Source: Pseudobacteroides sp035370245
GTDB taxonomy: Bacteria; Bacillota; Clostridia; Acetivibrionales; DSM-2933
NCBI GenBank assembly: GCA_035370245.1
Contig: DAOOVO010000172.1
Location: forward strand, 1-5,129
Direction: 5' to 3'
DNA length: 5,129 bases
In this document: positions 4,877 through 5,129 of the stretch, in pieces
Layout of the letters: each line of letters opens with the position of its first letter
Position numbering within the stretch: the stretch's first letter is position 1
Notes under the pieces: generated by a model
Databases searched by the model: none
What the model saw: only the letters and a program-made list of their open reading frames with translations
What the model was told of the DNA's origin: nothing
Program-made: the position numbers and the translations under genes

Positions 4877-4930
4877 CCCCTCCCAACTTGTATTTATTAT
4901 TCTTAATAATTCTATCAAGTATGGGAGGGG
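4877..4930 (-). promoter_or_regulatory. Left-end hairpin over the tnpA Shine-Dalgarno, with possible promoter in the loop
   Basis: CCCCTCCC (4877-4884) pairs with GGGAGGGG (4923-4930), and ACTTG (4886-4890) with CAAGT (4916-4920). On the minus strand the inner arm contains GGGAGGGG, the ribosome site for the GTG at 4871. The loop holds TTGATA, 16 bp, TAAATA, a plausible sigma-70 type promoter whose transcript would start after the outer arm and so leave the ribosome site free. Read-through RNA would fold and block it. Pairing is seen; the promoter and control are inferred. Confidence 0.55.
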
Positions 4931-4961
4931 GTTACACTACGGTATTTGTTCCACCGCTTAC

Positions 4962-5030
4962 CGAGGAACTTCACTTAGACTGTCAGATGAAGAATTCAGA
5001 ATTGAAATCTCCAATGCTTTTGAAAAATAG
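4962..5030 (+). other. Short possible 3' gene fragment beside the IS66 end
   Basis: A plus-strand frame reads RGTSLRLSDEEFRIEISNAFEK and stops at 5028-5030. It could be the tail of a gene cut by the IS66 insertion at 4961. A second plus frame (TEELHLDCQMKNSELKSPML) is also open over almost the same span, so the reading is uncertain and no family is recognised. Between 5031 and 5075 I see nothing further. Confidence 0.2.
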
Positions 5031-5075
5031 CTAGACAGTAAGAAGCCTGATATATCTTAGCAAGGTCTGTGAGTG

Positions 5076-5129
5076 GTCGAGTAAACCCGGGGACTTTCAC
5101 CCCGAGCTTCTCACAGAACCGTACGTGAT
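5076..5129 (-). ncRNA. Group II intron 3' end (domain V 3' strand and domain VI), likely class C
   Basis: On the minus strand the window opens in CACGTACGGTTCT (5127-5115), the 3' strand of the conserved group II domain V hairpin. A domain VI-like hairpin follows: CTCGGGG (5106-5100) and CCCCGGG (5092-5086) around a 7-nt loop. It ends TTTACTCGAC at 5076, with an A where the branch point would be, like the CUACUCGAY ends of class C introns. The 5' strand of domain V, any reverse transcriptase gene and the 5' splice site lie beyond 5129. The 3' exon would begin at 5075. Confidence 0.68.

Larger units (their letters stand above)
4294..4961 (-). mobile_element. Partial IS66-family element (left end, tnpA, truncated tnpB)
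   Basis: The outer end is at 4961 on the minus strand (GTAAGCGGTGGAACAAAT...). The left-end hairpin, tnpA and most of tnpB follow. The tnpC transposase gene and the right end are absent, replaced at about 4294-4298 by tail repeat copy B. Its end sequence matches that at 185 closely, so the two elements are relatives. No 8-bp target duplication can be checked because the other end is lost. Confidence 0.78.

Noticed and set aside
1..5129. CRISPR array or tRNA/rRNA genes
   Set aside because: No regularly spaced short repeats and no recognisable tRNA or rRNA sequence were found on either strand.

Overview
This is a low-GC accessory region crowded with mobile-element remains. It looks like a graveyard-type insertion hotspot around two orphan polymorphic-toxin cassettes. 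Translation starts have clear Shine-Dalgarno sequences (AGGAGG, GAGGTG, AAGGAGT), which argues against a typical Bacteroidota background and is compatible with Bacillota, Spirochaetota or similar. The sequence alone does not settle the taxon.

Left edge (1-610): three nested events. An IS66-family end starting GTAAGCGTC (1-53) sits inside the tnpA start of a second IS66-type left end (54-185). That second element in turn cuts off the 5' half of a plus-strand DDE integrase (rve) gene, of which 186-610 survives.

Centre (about 611-4300), nearly all on the minus strand: two units with the same order of parts. Read 5' to 3' on the minus strand, each has (i) the 3' end of an IS110-family transposase gene, (ii) about 100 bp of spacer, (iii) a start-less open frame beginning near FNNAGVGN that runs into a toxin domain, (iv) an immunity-type gene with its own ribosome binding site, and (v) a copy of a short tail sequence beginning GGTTGCAAAAAT. 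The full copies of that tail end in a terminator hairpin. Unit 1 (2763 to about 680) carries a JAB/JAMM-like HSHP...SxxD domain and a 173-aa putative immunity protein. Unit 2 (4108 to about 2949) carries an HNH/EndoVII 'HHH'-type nuclease domain and a 140-aa putative immunity protein. Parts (i)-(iii) form a direct repeat of about 312 bp (2012-2324 and 3797-4108). Neither toxin frame has a start codon ahead of its domain. They therefore look like displaced C-terminal tips that would be expressed only after fusion to a full-length toxin gene, while the immunity genes can be translated on their own. Between the units lies an IS3-type left end (2763-2882) fused to the IS110 remnant.

Right edge (4294-5129): an IS66 left half with tnpA and a truncated tnpB (minus strand), its outer end at 4961, then a short unassigned stretch. 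The window closes with the 3' end (domain V/VI) of a group II intron on the minus strand, probably class C.

A recurring design is a left-end inverted repeat whose inner arm contains the transposase Shine-Dalgarno sequence. It occurs in three different IS ends here and would hide the ribosome binding site in read-through transcripts.
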